Source: SCQX01 sp035720945 (GTDB lineage: Bacteria; Pseudomonadota; Gammaproteobacteria; Burkholderiales; Burkholderiaceae_B). Taken from it: DNA of 21,122 bases. Positions 7,648-15,964 of this stretch are shown here, piece after piece. The notes beneath the pieces were generated by a model. The model ran no database searches. It was not told the origin of the DNA and saw only the letters and a list, made by a program, of their open reading frames with translations. Location of the stretch: contig DASTNK010000172.1 of the NCBI GenBank assembly GCA_035720945.1, positions 1 to 21,122 of the forward strand, written 5' to 3'. The translations under genes and the position numbers were made by a program. Within the stretch, counting starts at the first letter, position 1; each line of letters starts with the position of its first letter.

Positions 7648-8625
7648 ATGAACACGTTCAGCTTCGTATCGCGCAGAATCGCCAGTGGCGTGGTCATGAT
7701 CTGCGCCGTCATCATCCTGAATTTCCTGCTGCTGTCGGCGGCGCCAGGGGACATCTCGGACGTGCTGGCCGTGCAGGCCGGCGGCGCCACCGCGGAACAG
7801 ACCGCGCAGATCCGCAAAGACCTGGGGCTGGACAAGAGCCTGGTTTCCCGTCTGGTCACCTATGTGGAGCAGGTCGCCCAGGGCCACCTGGGGAAATCGC
7901 TGTTCTACAACGACTCGGTGAGTTCCCTGATCGCCCAGCGGCTCCCCAACACACTGATCCTGGTCCTGCCCGCCATGTTCATCGCGGTGGTGCTGGGCAC
8001 GCTGCTGGGCGTGCTGTCGGCCTACAAGCGAGGGGGGCCGCTGAATTTCGGCGTCACGTTCCTGTCCCTGGCCGGCTTCGCGGCGCCGGTGTTCTGGAGC
8101 GGCATGGTGTTGCTGATCGTGTTCGCCTACTGGCTGCCATGGTTCCCCCCCTCGGGCATGTTCAACATAGGCGGGGAACCCGAAGGGCTCGACGCGCTCT
8201 GGCAGATCCTGCATCACCTCGTGCTGCCGGTGATCTCCCTCAGCATGGTGTACCTGGCCCAATACAGCCGCCAGGCCCGCGCCACCATGCTGGATGTCCT
8301 GGGTTCCGACTACGTGCGCACGGCCCGGGCCAAGGGGCTGCGGGAACGGGCCGTCGTCTACCGTCACGCGCTCAAGAACGCCATCCTCCCGGTTCTGACG
8401 CTCGCCGGCCTGCAGTTTTCCCACGCCCTGGCCGGCGCCGTGCTGGTGGAGACCGTCTTCAACTGGCCGGGCCTGGGGCGGCTGGCTTTCGACGCGGTGC
8501 TCAATCGCGACTACCCCCTGATGCTCGGCATCCTGCTGGTCTCGGCCATTCTCGTGGTCGTGGCCAACATCCTGGTGGACTGGCTCTACAGCGTGATCGA
8601 TCCACGCATCAAACTGGAGGCGTGA
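7648..8625 (+). CDS. ABC transporter permease, DppB/OppB family (peptide-type importer)
   Basis: This 325-residue inner-membrane protein has the DppB/OppB/GsiC pattern. A first transmembrane segment lies near residues 10-32 (IASGVVMICAVIILNFLLL). A long periplasmic stretch follows with the family phrases TAEQTAQIRKDLGLDKS and GHLGKSLFYNDSV. Five further hydrophobic segments come next. The cytoplasmic EAA loop that docks on the ATPases is DYVRTARAKGLRERAVVYRHALKNA-type, near residues 225-255. It is the first gene of the operon; the next permease starts 5 nt after its stop. The ribosome binding site is weak (AGAGCGGA), and the ATG at 7648 is chosen because the protein then begins exactly as family members do. 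The substrate cannot be read from the permease alone. Confidence 0.93.
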   Translation: MNTFSFVSRRIASGVVMICAVIILNFLLLSAAPGDISDVLAVQAGGATAEQTAQIRKDLGLDKSLVSRLVTYVEQVAQGHLGKSLFYNDSVSSLIAQRLPNTLILVLPAMFIAVVLGTLLGVLSAYKRGGPLNFGVTFLSLAGFAAPVFWSGMVLLIVFAYWLPWFPPSGMFNIGGEPEGLDALWQILHHLVLPVISLSMVYLAQYSRQARATMLDVLGSDYVRTARAKGLRERAVVYRHALKNAILPVLTLAGLQFSHALAGAVLVETVFNWPGLGRLAFDAVLNRDYPLMLGILLVSAILVVVANILVDWLYSVIDPRIKLEA

Positions 8626-8630
8626 CGATC

Positions 8631-9458
8631 ATGAACACGGGATGGAAGTTATTCCTGGCGAACAAAGGGGCCGTCTTCGGGAGCCTGCTGCTCATACTGA
8701 TCGCGTTCGCGGGCCTCTTCGGAAAATTCCTCTACCCGGTCAGCGCGGCCGACATCGTGGCCGCGCCCATGTCACCACCGTCGTGGTCGCTGCCGCTGGG
8801 CGCCGACTATCTGGGGCGCGACGTGCTGGCCGGGCTGCTGCACGGGGCGGGCACCACGCTGGTGATTGGCCTGGCCGCCACGCTGACCACCGTCATCATA
8901 GGTGTCGTCCTCGGCGCCACATCCGGTTTTTTCGGCCGGCGCATCGACAACGCGCTGATGCGCATCACGGAGTTCTTCCAGGTGCTCCCCCCCATTCTCC
9001 TGGCCATGGTGCTGGTCGCTGTCTTCGGCCCCAAGATCTGGAACGTGATCCTGGTGATCGGCCTGGTCATGTGGCCCCCGTTGGCGCGCCTGACCCGAGG
9101 CGAGTTCCTGCGGTTGAAACAGGCCGAATTCGTGCGGGCCGAATACGCCATGGGCTCGAGCAACCCGAACATCATGTTCCGGGTGCTGCTGCCCAATGCG
9201 TCGCCGCCGCTCATCGTCGCCGCGGCATTGAACATCGGCACGGCCATCCTGTTCGAATCGGGCCTGTCGTTCCTGGGGCTCTCGGACCCGGATGTCGCCA
9301 GTTGGGGCTACATGATCGGCTCATCGCGCGACTACATCTTCGACGCCTGGTGGTCGGTGATCTTCCCCGGCGTGGCGATTTTCCTGACGGTGCTCGCCAT
9401 CAGCCTGGTGGGCGACGGCCTGAACGACGCGCTCAACCCCAAACTTCGCCAACGATAG
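8631..9458 (+). CDS. ABC transporter permease, DppC/OppC family
   Basis: This 275-residue protein is the second membrane subunit of the importer and would pair with the product of 7648-8625. It begins MNTGWKLFLANKGAVFGSLLL, with the first membrane span at about 15-35. The DppC signature LGADYLGRDVLAGLLHGA follows near residue 57, then four to five further spans. The EAA loop runs from FVRAEYAMGSSN through MFRVLLPNASPPL, and the typical SFLGLSDPDVASWG segment is near the C-terminus. The start at 8631 is preceded by GGAGG (8616-8620). The same frame is open back to 7560, but that upstream part overlaps the first permease in another frame and is not coding. An 81-nt gap with a small hairpin precedes the ATPase genes. 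Confidence 0.93.
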   Translation: MNTGWKLFLANKGAVFGSLLLILIAFAGLFGKFLYPVSAADIVAAPMSPPSWSLPLGADYLGRDVLAGLLHGAGTTLVIGLAATLTTVIIGVVLGATSGFFGRRIDNALMRITEFFQVLPPILLAMVLVAVFGPKIWNVILVIGLVMWPPLARLTRGEFLRLKQAEFVRAEYAMGSSNPNIMFRVLLPNASPPLIVAAALNIGTAILFESGLSFLGLSDPDVASWGYMIGSSRDYIFDAWWSVIFPGVAIFLTVLAISLVGDGLNDALNPKLRQR

Positions 9459-9497
9459 GGCGTCATCCGCCCCACGAACACCATACATGCCGGTCGA

Positions 9498-9511
9498 GGC
9501 GGGTGCCCGCC
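9498..9511 (+). repeat. GC-rich hairpin between permease and ATPase genes
   Basis: GGCGGG (9498-9503) and CCCGCC (9506-9511) form a tight stem within the 81-nt gap after the second permease. There is no T run, so full termination is unlikely. It could pause transcription or protect the upstream mRNA segment, and so set the ratio of membrane subunits to ATPases. Function is a guess. Confidence 0.3.
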
Positions 9512-9539
9512 ACCACCCGATCGGCTCAGGGAGAAAACA

Positions 9540-10562
9540 ATGGGCAAACCCTTGCTGCAAGTGAAGGACCTTTGCGTGGAGTTCGGTTCGCGCAAGCGCC
9601 CCGTGCGCGTGCTCGACCATGTCGATCTGCACCTGAACGCCGGCGAGATACTCGGTGTGGTGGGTGAATCGGGCTGCGGCAAGAGCATGACGAGCCTGTC
9701 CATCCTGCGCCTGGTGCCGTCGCCGCCCGGGCGCATCACCCAAGGCACCATCGAACTGGAAGGCACCGACCTCCTGCGACTGAGCGAAACCCGGATGCAG
9801 GATGTGCGCGGCAACGACATCGCCATGATCTTCCAGGAGCCCATGACCGCGCTCAACCCGGTTTTCACCATAGGCCGACAGATCACGGAAACCCTGATCC
9901 GCCACCAGAGACTCAGCGCCGAGCAGGCTCGGCGCAAGGCCCTCGAACTGGTTGAATCCGTGTACATCCCCGAGCCCGCGAAACGCCTGGACCAATATCC
10001 TTTCGAATTGTCGGGCGGCATGCGCCAGCGGGCCATGATCGCCATGGCGCTCGCGTGCCGGCCCAAGGTGCTGATCGCCGACGAACCCACCACGGCGCTG
10101 GACGTCACCGTGCAGGCGCAGATCTTCGACCTGCTGCTCGAACTGCGCGAAAAGCACGGCACGGCCATCATCCTGATCACCCACAACATGGGGGCCATCG
10201 CGGAGCTCGCCGACCGTGTCATGGTGATGTACGCGGGACGCAAGATCGAGGAGGGCTCGGTGGGCGAGGTACTGCTCGAGCCCAGGCACCCCTATACCCG
10301 CGGACTGCTCGATTGCGTGCTGCAAGTCGAGCACGACCCGTCGAAGTTCTCCCCGGAGGCTCTGCCCGAGATTCCCGGCGTGGTGCCGCCCCTGGATCAA
10401 CTGGGCAAGGGTTGCGCGTTCGCGCCGCGCTGCGCCCGGGTCATGGACAAGTGCCGTACCGAGCACCCCCCCATGCTCGGCGAACCGGATCGCGGCGCCG
10501 CCTGCTGGCTGCTCGATGAGGCCCCCGCCGCGAGCGCGGCTGACAAAGAGGTGCTGGTATGA
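9540..10562 (+). CDS. ABC transporter ATP-binding protein, DppD/OppD family
   Basis: This 340-residue cytoplasmic ATPase would power the importer. Walker A is GESGCGKS (42-49), the Q-loop is in IFQEPMTALNP, the signature is LSGGMRQR (157-164), Walker B is LIADEPT (Asp181-Glu182) and the switch His is in LITHNMG. The C-terminal oligopeptide-transporter extension has HPYTRGLL and a Cys cluster (GCAFAPRC, then six residues to DKC, then a later Cys in AACW). In some Dpp/Opp ATPases such a cluster binds an iron-sulfur centre. The ribosome binding site AGGGAG (9528-9533) is well placed. Its stop overlaps the start of the next ATPase (ATGA), so the two are probably co-translated as a heterodimer. 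Confidence 0.95.
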   Translation: MGKPLLQVKDLCVEFGSRKRPVRVLDHVDLHLNAGEILGVVGESGCGKSMTSLSILRLVPSPPGRITQGTIELEGTDLLRLSETRMQDVRGNDIAMIFQEPMTALNPVFTIGRQITETLIRHQRLSAEQARRKALELVESVYIPEPAKRLDQYPFELSGGMRQRAMIAMALACRPKVLIADEPTTALDVTVQAQIFDLLLELREKHGTAIILITHNMGAIAELADRVMVMYAGRKIEEGSVGEVLLEPRHPYTRGLLDCVLQVEHDPSKFSPEALPEIPGVVPPLDQLGKGCAFAPRCARVMDKCRTEHPPMLGEPDRGAACWLLDEAPAASAADKEVLV

Positions 10563-11584
10563 CCGAGAACACCCCCTTGCTTGAAGTCCGCGACTTGAAG
10601 GTGCATTTTTCCATCCGGGGCAAGGGATGGCTCACCCCGTCCCCGAAAGTGCGGGCGGTCGACGGCGTCTCGTTTTCCGTGCCGCGCGGCAGCGCCTACG
10701 GCATCGTGGGCGAATCCGGTTGCGGGAAGTCCACCACCGCCCTGGCGCTCGCCCAGCTGCTGGCGCCCAGTGGCGGGGAGATCCTGCTCAACGGCGAATC
10801 GCTCGCCCATGTGCCACCCAGGGCCATGAAAAAGCTTCGCCAGCGCCTGCAAATGATTTTCCAGGACCCTTATTCGTCCCTGGATCCGCGCCAGCGCGTC
10901 AAGGACATCATCGCCAAGCCGATGCGTCAGCTGACCTCCATGACCAAGCCCGAGATCGACGCCCGCGTCAACGAGCTTCTGGGCAAGGTGGGGCTGCGCG
11001 AGGAGCAGTCCCGGCTGTTCCCGCACCAGTTCTCGGGGGGCCAGCGGCAACGCATCGGGATCGCCCGCGCGCTGTCCGTGCGCCCGGAGCTGGTCATCTG
11101 CGATGAGCCCGTGTCGGCCCTGGACGTCGCCATCCAGGCACAAGTCATCAATCTGCTCAAGCAACTGCAGCAAGACCTGGGCCTGACCTACCTGTTCATT
11201 TCGCACGACCTGGCCGTGGTGCAGCACCTGTGCAGCGCGCTCAGCGTCATGTACCTGGGCCGCGTCGTGGAGCAAGGCGGCCGCGACCAGTTGTTCAGCC
11301 GCCCGCTGCACCCCTACACCTACGCCTTGCTGACGGCGGATCCGATCAAGAATCCGCAACTGCGGGGCAAGACACAGCGTCTGCGCCTGCAGGGGGACCC
11401 GCCCAGCCCGATCAACCCACCTGCCGGATGTCATTTCCACACGCGCTGCCCGTACGCGATCGACCGGTGCAAGACCGAGGCGCCGCCACTCCGGGAGGTC
11501 GGACCAAGCCACGCCGTGGCCTGCCACAGGGTGGAGATCAAGGACGGCGTGCCCACCACGCCAAACCCCGCCTTCCAGCAATAG
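10559..11584 (+). CDS. ABC transporter ATP-binding protein, DppF/OppF family
   Basis: This 341-residue protein is the second ATPase of the importer. It starts at the ATG overlapping the previous stop by 4 nt. Walker A is GESGCGKS (51-58), the Q-loop is IFQDPYSSLDPRQRV (a strong OppF/DppF marker), the signature is FSGGQRQR, Walker B is VICDEPVSALD and the switch His is in FISHDLAV. The C-terminal domain carries HPYTYALL and the Cys series GCHFHTRC, DRC and VAC, matching the cluster in its partner. The amidohydrolase gene follows after 30 nt. Substrate specificity lies with the binding protein, not here. Confidence 0.95.
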   Translation: MTENTPLLEVRDLKVHFSIRGKGWLTPSPKVRAVDGVSFSVPRGSAYGIVGESGCGKSTTALALAQLLAPSGGEILLNGESLAHVPPRAMKKLRQRLQMIFQDPYSSLDPRQRVKDIIAKPMRQLTSMTKPEIDARVNELLGKVGLREEQSRLFPHQFSGGQRQRIGIARALSVRPELVICDEPVSALDVAIQAQVINLLKQLQQDLGLTYLFISHDLAVVQHLCSALSVMYLGRVVEQGGRDQLFSRPLHPYTYALLTADPIKNPQLRGKTQRLRLQGDPPSPINPPAGCHFHTRCPYAIDRCKTEAPPLREVGPSHAVACHRVEIKDGVPTTPNPAFQQ

Positions 11585-11614
11585 CCGCCATCCATACTCA
11601 TCAAGGGAAGCACC

Positions 11615-13279
11615 ATGGCCCGCGCCACGCACATCACCATTTACAAGGCCCGCAGCATCATCACCATGAACCCCCGGCAACCGCGCGCCACCCACGTCGC
11701 GGTGTGTGACGGGCGCATCCTGGGCGTGGGCGACGAGGCGTCGTTGGCGGGCTGGGGGCCGGCCACACTGGACGATCGCTTCGCCGACAAAGTCCTCATG
11801 CCCGGCCTCATCGAGGGGCACTGCCATCTGCTCGAGGGCGGGATGTGGAACTATGTGTACGTGGGTTACTACGATCGCCGGGGTCCGGACGGCAGGCTGT
11901 GGAAGGGGTTGCGCAGCATCGAGGCCGTCGTGGAACGGCTGCGCGCGGCCCAGGACGACCTGAAGGACCCCTGCGCACCGCTGTATGCCTGGGGTTTCGA
12001 CCCGATCTACTTCGGTGCGCGCAGAATGACCGCCGCCGATCTGGATCAGATCTCCAGCACCCGGCGCATTGTCGTGCTCCATGCCAGCGTGCACCTCATG
12101 AACGTCAATTCCGCCATGATGGCTGAAGCCGGCATCCGTCGCGACACGGCCATCGAAGGCGTGGTGCTCGGAGCCGACGGGAACCCGACCGGCGAACTGC
12201 TCGAATTCCCCGCGATGTATCTGGTGTTCCGGAAAATCGGCAATATCTACTTCGACGCGGGGCAGACGGAGCAAGGCGTCTGGAACTTCGGACGGGTGGC
12301 TCAACTGGCGGGGGTGACCACCGCCACGGACCTCGTCAATGACCTGAGCGACGAAACGCTTGACACGTTGAGCAAGGTCACGACCGACGACGACTATCCC
12401 GTACGCATCGTACCGGCCTACTCGCCCATGCGGGACCCGGAGAACCGGGCGCTCGCGCGTGTGTTGCCGGCTGTGAAGCGCAATTCCGACAAACTTCGAT
12501 TCGGCTTGGTGAAACTGGTGGTGGACGGCTCCATCCAGGGGTTCACCGCGCGCCTGCGCTGGCCCGGCTATTACGCCGCGCCCGAGGGCACCGCCGAGAA
12601 CGGCATATGGATCATTCCCCCGCAGCAGATCCATGACATGATCAAGACCTACCACGACGCGGGGCTCACGGTGCACATCCACACCAATGGGGATGAGGCG
12701 ACCGAGGTCACGCTCGACGCCATCGAGGCGGTCCTGCGGGAAAGCCCGCGCTGGGACCATCGCCACACCCTGCAGCACTGCCAGATGGCCGATGCGTACC
12801 AGTTCCGGCGCATGGCCAGCATGGGGGTATGCGCGAATCTGTTCGCCAACCACCTCTACTACTGGGGCGACGCGCACTACACCATGACCATGGGGCCGGA
12901 TCGCGCCAACCGCATGAACGCCGCCGCCACGGCCAAGGAATGCGGCGTGCGCTTCACATTTCACTCGGACGCGCCGATCACACAACTGGCACCGTTGTTC
13001 ACGGCCTGGTGCGCGGTCAACCGCCAGACCGCCAGCGGGCGCGTCCTGGGCGAGAGCGAGCGCATCTCCGTCGAGGATGCCTTGCGCGCCATGACACTGG
13101 GAGCGGCCTATACCCTCAAGCTCGACGACGAGATTGGTAGCGTGGAGGTCGGCAAGCGCGCGGACTTCGCGGTGCTCGAGGATGATCCGTTGCAAGTGTC
13201 CCCCGAAGCGCTCAAGGACGTGCGGGTCTGGGGCACCATGCTGGGGGGCCGCGTGTTCGCGTGCCCGGATCATGACTGA
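11615..13279 (+). CDS. Metal-dependent amidohydrolase, YtcJ-like
   Basis: This 554-residue protein belongs to the amidohydrolase superfamily, YtcJ-like branch, which includes N-substituted formamide deformylase. It hydrolyses C-N bonds using one or two bound metal ions. The metal-binding start is MPGLIEGHCH (His69, His71). Then come KLVVDGS (Lys300, Asp304), HIHTNGD (His354, His356), LQHC (His388) and FHSDAPIT (Asp452), so the core set of ligands looks complete. The C-terminus has the usual GSVEVGKRADFAVLEDDPL. There is no signal peptide, so it acts in the cytoplasm. The ribosome binding site is AGGGAAG, just before the ATG. Its last 8 nt overlap the CobW gene. Its position after the transporter suggests it acts on the imported compound; the actual substrate is unknown. 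Confidence 0.92.
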   Translation: MARATHITIYKARSIITMNPRQPRATHVAVCDGRILGVGDEASLAGWGPATLDDRFADKVLMPGLIEGHCHLLEGGMWNYVYVGYYDRRGPDGRLWKGLRSIEAVVERLRAAQDDLKDPCAPLYAWGFDPIYFGARRMTAADLDQISSTRRIVVLHASVHLMNVNSAMMAEAGIRRDTAIEGVVLGADGNPTGELLEFPAMYLVFRKIGNIYFDAGQTEQGVWNFGRVAQLAGVTTATDLVNDLSDETLDTLSKVTTDDDYPVRIVPAYSPMRDPENRALARVLPAVKRNSDKLRFGLVKLVVDGSIQGFTARLRWPGYYAAPEGTAENGIWIIPPQQIHDMIKTYHDAGLTVHIHTNGDEATEVTLDAIEAVLRESPRWDHRHTLQHCQMADAYQFRRMASMGVCANLFANHLYYWGDAHYTMTMGPDRANRMNAAATAKECGVRFTFHSDAPITQLAPLFTAWCAVNRQTASGRVLGESERISVEDALRAMTLGAAYTLKLDDEIGSVEVGKRADFAVLEDDPLQVSPEALKDVRVWGTMLGGRVFACPDHD

Positions 13280-14282
13280 ACCCCGTCTTCCGCTTACCAT
13301 CCTGGGAGGGTTCCTGGGTTCGGGCAAGACCACCTTGCTCAATCACTTGCTGAACAACCGCGAGGGATTGCGCGTGCTGGTGATGATCAACGATTTCGGC
13401 AGCGTCAACATCGATGCCGCCCTGATCGAATCCGGCAGCGCGGCCGAGGGGGTCGTCAACCTGAAAAACGGCTGCATCTGCTGCGCCATGGCCTCGGACC
13501 TGATGCGCGCACTGTTGGAAGCCGAGCAAAAAGCCGACAGCCTGGACTGGATGGTCATTGAGGGCAGCGGCGTGAGCGATCCAGGAAAGATCGCACAAAT
13601 CGGCCGCGCGGGCGGAACCTTCCACCTGACATCCATTGTCACGGTGGTGGATGGCGCGTCGGTGCGCGACATGGTGGTGGACCGATACGTCGGCGACATG
13701 GTGCAGCGCCAGATCGGCGCGGCGGATCTGATCCTGCTGAACAAGTGTGATCTCGTGCCCGCGCGCCAGCAGGCCGATACGCGGGCGTGGCTGCGCGAAC
13801 TGGCGCCGAAGGCGGCGATTGTTTCCACCACCCATGCACAAGTGGATTGGGATTTGTTGAGGGGGCCCATCGAACGAACGCCGCGGGAAGCGGAGCATCC
13901 ACCAACCCCGGCCTTCTGGACCGGGTCGAAGGCCGTCGGCCGGACAGCCTCCGTCGACTTCCGCAGCATCGCCATACATCAGGACGCGCCCTACGACGAA
14001 CAAAAGCTGCGCCGGGTTCTGGAGCACACCGACACAACGGTTTACCGGATCAAGGGTGTCGTGCTCGTGGGAGGGGACGCCACACCCAGCCTGCTGCAAT
14101 ACACACCCGGCGGACGGTATGCGTTGTCCCCATGGCATGGCGGCGGGATGCGGGCAACCGGCACATTGATCGCCATTGGCACTCCCGACATCGAGGAAGA
14201 TGCAATGCGGCGACATTTTCACGAAGCACAGATGGAAAAAGAGCCATCCAGTGACCACCGCATCACGAGAACAACCCATTGA
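13272..14282 (+). CDS. CobW-family GTPase, putative zinc/cobalt metallochaperone
   Basis: This 336-residue protein is of the G3E/COG0523 type, which uses GTP to insert or deliver metal ions. Walker A is GGFLGSGKT (12-20). The metal-binding GCICC motif (Cys68, Cys70, Cys71) is intact, the EGSGVSDP segment is near 97, and the guanine-specificity motif NKCD is at 157-160. A CobW C-terminal domain starts around residue 230. The tail has a few His (HFH, DHR) but no long His-rich stretch. The frame is open upstream, but the ATG at 13272 matches the family start and overlaps the amidohydrolase stop within ATGACTGA. This linkage implies coupled translation and a role in metallating the amidohydrolase, the M81 enzyme or both. 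The client and metal are inferences. Confidence 0.93.
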   Translation: MTEPRLPLTILGGFLGSGKTTLLNHLLNNREGLRVLVMINDFGSVNIDAALIESGSAAEGVVNLKNGCICCAMASDLMRALLEAEQKADSLDWMVIEGSGVSDPGKIAQIGRAGGTFHLTSIVTVVDGASVRDMVVDRYVGDMVQRQIGAADLILLNKCDLVPARQQADTRAWLRELAPKAAIVSTTHAQVDWDLLRGPIERTPREAEHPPTPAFWTGSKAVGRTASVDFRSIAIHQDAPYDEQKLRRVLEHTDTTVYRIKGVVLVGGDATPSLLQYTPGGRYALSPWHGGGMRATGTLIAIGTPDIEEDAMRRHFHEAQMEKEPSSDHRITRTTH

Positions 14283-14295
14283 ACAGGAGAACACC

Positions 14296-15906
14296 ATGTT
14301 GAAATTCGCCCCCCATCGATTGGCCCGGCCCTTCGCACTGGGATTGCTGTCGGCCGCGTTGCTGTACTCGTCGGCGCAGGCCGCGCAACTCGCGCCCGTC
14401 AAGGACGGCGGCACGCTGACCGTGCTGTCGAACAGCGCCATCAACTCCCTGAATCCCGCGCTGCAGTCAGGGGTCGCGACCGCGGTCCCGGCCAGCCAGC
14501 TGTTCGCCAGCCTGCTCATGGCCGATGACCAGTGGCATTTCCATCCCTACCTGGCCGACTCCTGGAAGAAGTCCGACGACGGCCTGACCTACACCTTCAA
14601 GCTCAACCCCAAGGCCTTGTTCCATGACGGCACGCCCATCACCTCGAAAGATGTGGCGTTCTCCATCATGACCGTCAAGCAATACCACCCGTTTGGCAAG
14701 TCCATGTACACCAACCTGGACAAGGTCGAAACCCCCGACCCGCATACCGTGGTGGTGAAGTTCACCAAGCCCAACCCCGCCTTCCTGCTGGAAGTGTCCA
14801 CCCCGGCGCTGTTGCCCATCCTGCCGGAACACGTCTACGGCAAGGGCAACATCCGCCAGAACCCCCATAACAACGCGCCCATAGGCTCCGGGCCGTTCAA
14901 GTTCGCCAGCTACAAACCCGGCCAGTACCTGACCCTGGAGAAGTTCAAGCGCTTCTTCCTGGGCGCGCCGCACCTGGACAAGATCACCTACGTGATCATC
15001 AAGGATGACAACGCCTCCACGCTGGCCATACAGCGGGGCGAAATCCAGTATGTCGCGTATCCGCCATTCCGCCTCTCCGAGGTGGAGCGCCTGTCCAAGA
15101 ACCCCAAGCTGGTGTTGACACACAAAGGGTATGAAGGCGTGGGCGCGCTGGTGTGGATGGAATTCAACATGGTCGAGAAAGGCCCGTTGCAAAACGAGAA
15201 GGTGCGCCAGGCCATCTCGTATTCCATCGACCGGAACTTCATCACCCAGAAATTGCAGCGTGGCCAGACCACCCCCGCCTATGGCCCGATTCACTACTCC
15301 AGCCCGTATTACGACAAGAACCTGAATCACTATGACGTCGACCTGGCCCGTGCCAACAAGCTGCTCGACGAAGCCGGTTACCCCAGGAAGGCCGACGGCA
15401 CACGGTTCGAGCTCCGGCTGGACTACATTCCCACCAACCCCGACGTCTCTCAGAACGTGGCTGAATACCTGCGCCCGCAGTTGAAGAAGATCGGCATCAA
15501 GATCAATCTGCGTCCATCCCCGGACTTCCCCACCTGGGCGAAACGCATCGCCAACTACGACTACGATCTGGACATCGACCCGGTGTTCAACTGGGGCGAT
15601 CCCGTCATCGGCGTGGCGCGCACGTACATGAGCACCAACGTGCGCAAGGGCGTGGTGTGGGCCAACATGAGCGGCTACAAGAATCCCAAAGTGGATGACC
15701 TACTGGAGAAAGCGGCCATCGAGAACGACCCCGCCAAGCGCAAGGCGCTGTATGACGAGTTCCAGCAGATTGTGAACAAGGAACTGCCGGTAACGTGGAT
15801 CGCCACCTATCCCACCAACACGATCTACTCCAAGAACCTGCGCAACCTCCCCAATAGCATCTGGGGCCCGTTTGAGCCTTTCAACAACGTCGGATGGGCG
15901 AAGTAA
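14296..15906 (+). CDS. ABC transporter substrate-binding protein, family 5 (DppA/OppA type)
   Basis: This 536-residue periplasmic protein should capture the ligand for the importer encoded upstream. A Sec signal peptide is clear: basic start (MLKFAPHRLARP), hydrophobic core FALGLLSAALLYSS and cleavage after AQA (residue 29). There is no lipobox Cys. Family 5 features include GGTLTVLSNSAINSLNPAL near the mature start and LADSWKKSDDGLTYTFKL, then FHDGTPITSKDVAFSI, GSGPFKFASYKPGQYLTLEKF and the C-terminal domain with RQAISYSIDR. CAGGAGA (14284-14290) is a good ribosome binding site and decides the start, although the frame is open further upstream. It is seventh in the operon, whereas dpp/opp operons usually put this gene first. 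The ligand is unknown. Confidence 0.93.
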   Translation: MLKFAPHRLARPFALGLLSAALLYSSAQAAQLAPVKDGGTLTVLSNSAINSLNPALQSGVATAVPASQLFASLLMADDQWHFHPYLADSWKKSDDGLTYTFKLNPKALFHDGTPITSKDVAFSIMTVKQYHPFGKSMYTNLDKVETPDPHTVVVKFTKPNPAFLLEVSTPALLPILPEHVYGKGNIRQNPHNNAPIGSGPFKFASYKPGQYLTLEKFKRFFLGAPHLDKITYVIIKDDNASTLAIQRGEIQYVAYPPFRLSEVERLSKNPKLVLTHKGYEGVGALVWMEFNMVEKGPLQNEKVRQAISYSIDRNFITQKLQRGQTTPAYGPIHYSSPYYDKNLNHYDVDLARANKLLDEAGYPRKADGTRFELRLDYIPTNPDVSQNVAEYLRPQLKKIGIKINLRPSPDFPTWAKRIANYDYDLDIDPVFNWGDPVIGVARTYMSTNVRKGVVWANMSGYKNPKVDDLLEKAAIENDPAKRKALYDEFQQIVNKELPVTWIATYPTNTIYSKNLRNLPNSIWGPFEPFNNVGWAK

Positions 15907-15964
15907 GCCTCGGCAAACACTCGACGCCACTCTTACACACTGGGAAATTCATTCGGAATCATCT

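Noticed and set aside
7560..9458. A 632-residue frame that would join sequence upstream of the first permease to the second permease
   Set aside because: Only the part from 8631 encodes the DppC-like protein. The first half overlaps the DppB-like gene out of frame and has no recognisable motif; GGAGG before 8631 supports the separate start.
13134..13271. Longer start for the CobW protein
   Set aside because: The extra 46 residues overlap the amidohydrolase and are Arg/Cys-rich with no family match. The family begins a few residues before the Walker A motif, as given by the ATG at 13272.
10397..13342. A 981-residue open frame on the minus strand across the ATPase and amidohydrolase genes
   Set aside because: It is antisense to two well-recognised genes, has the His/Gly/Arg-rich composition of a GC-rich shadow frame and shows no family motif.
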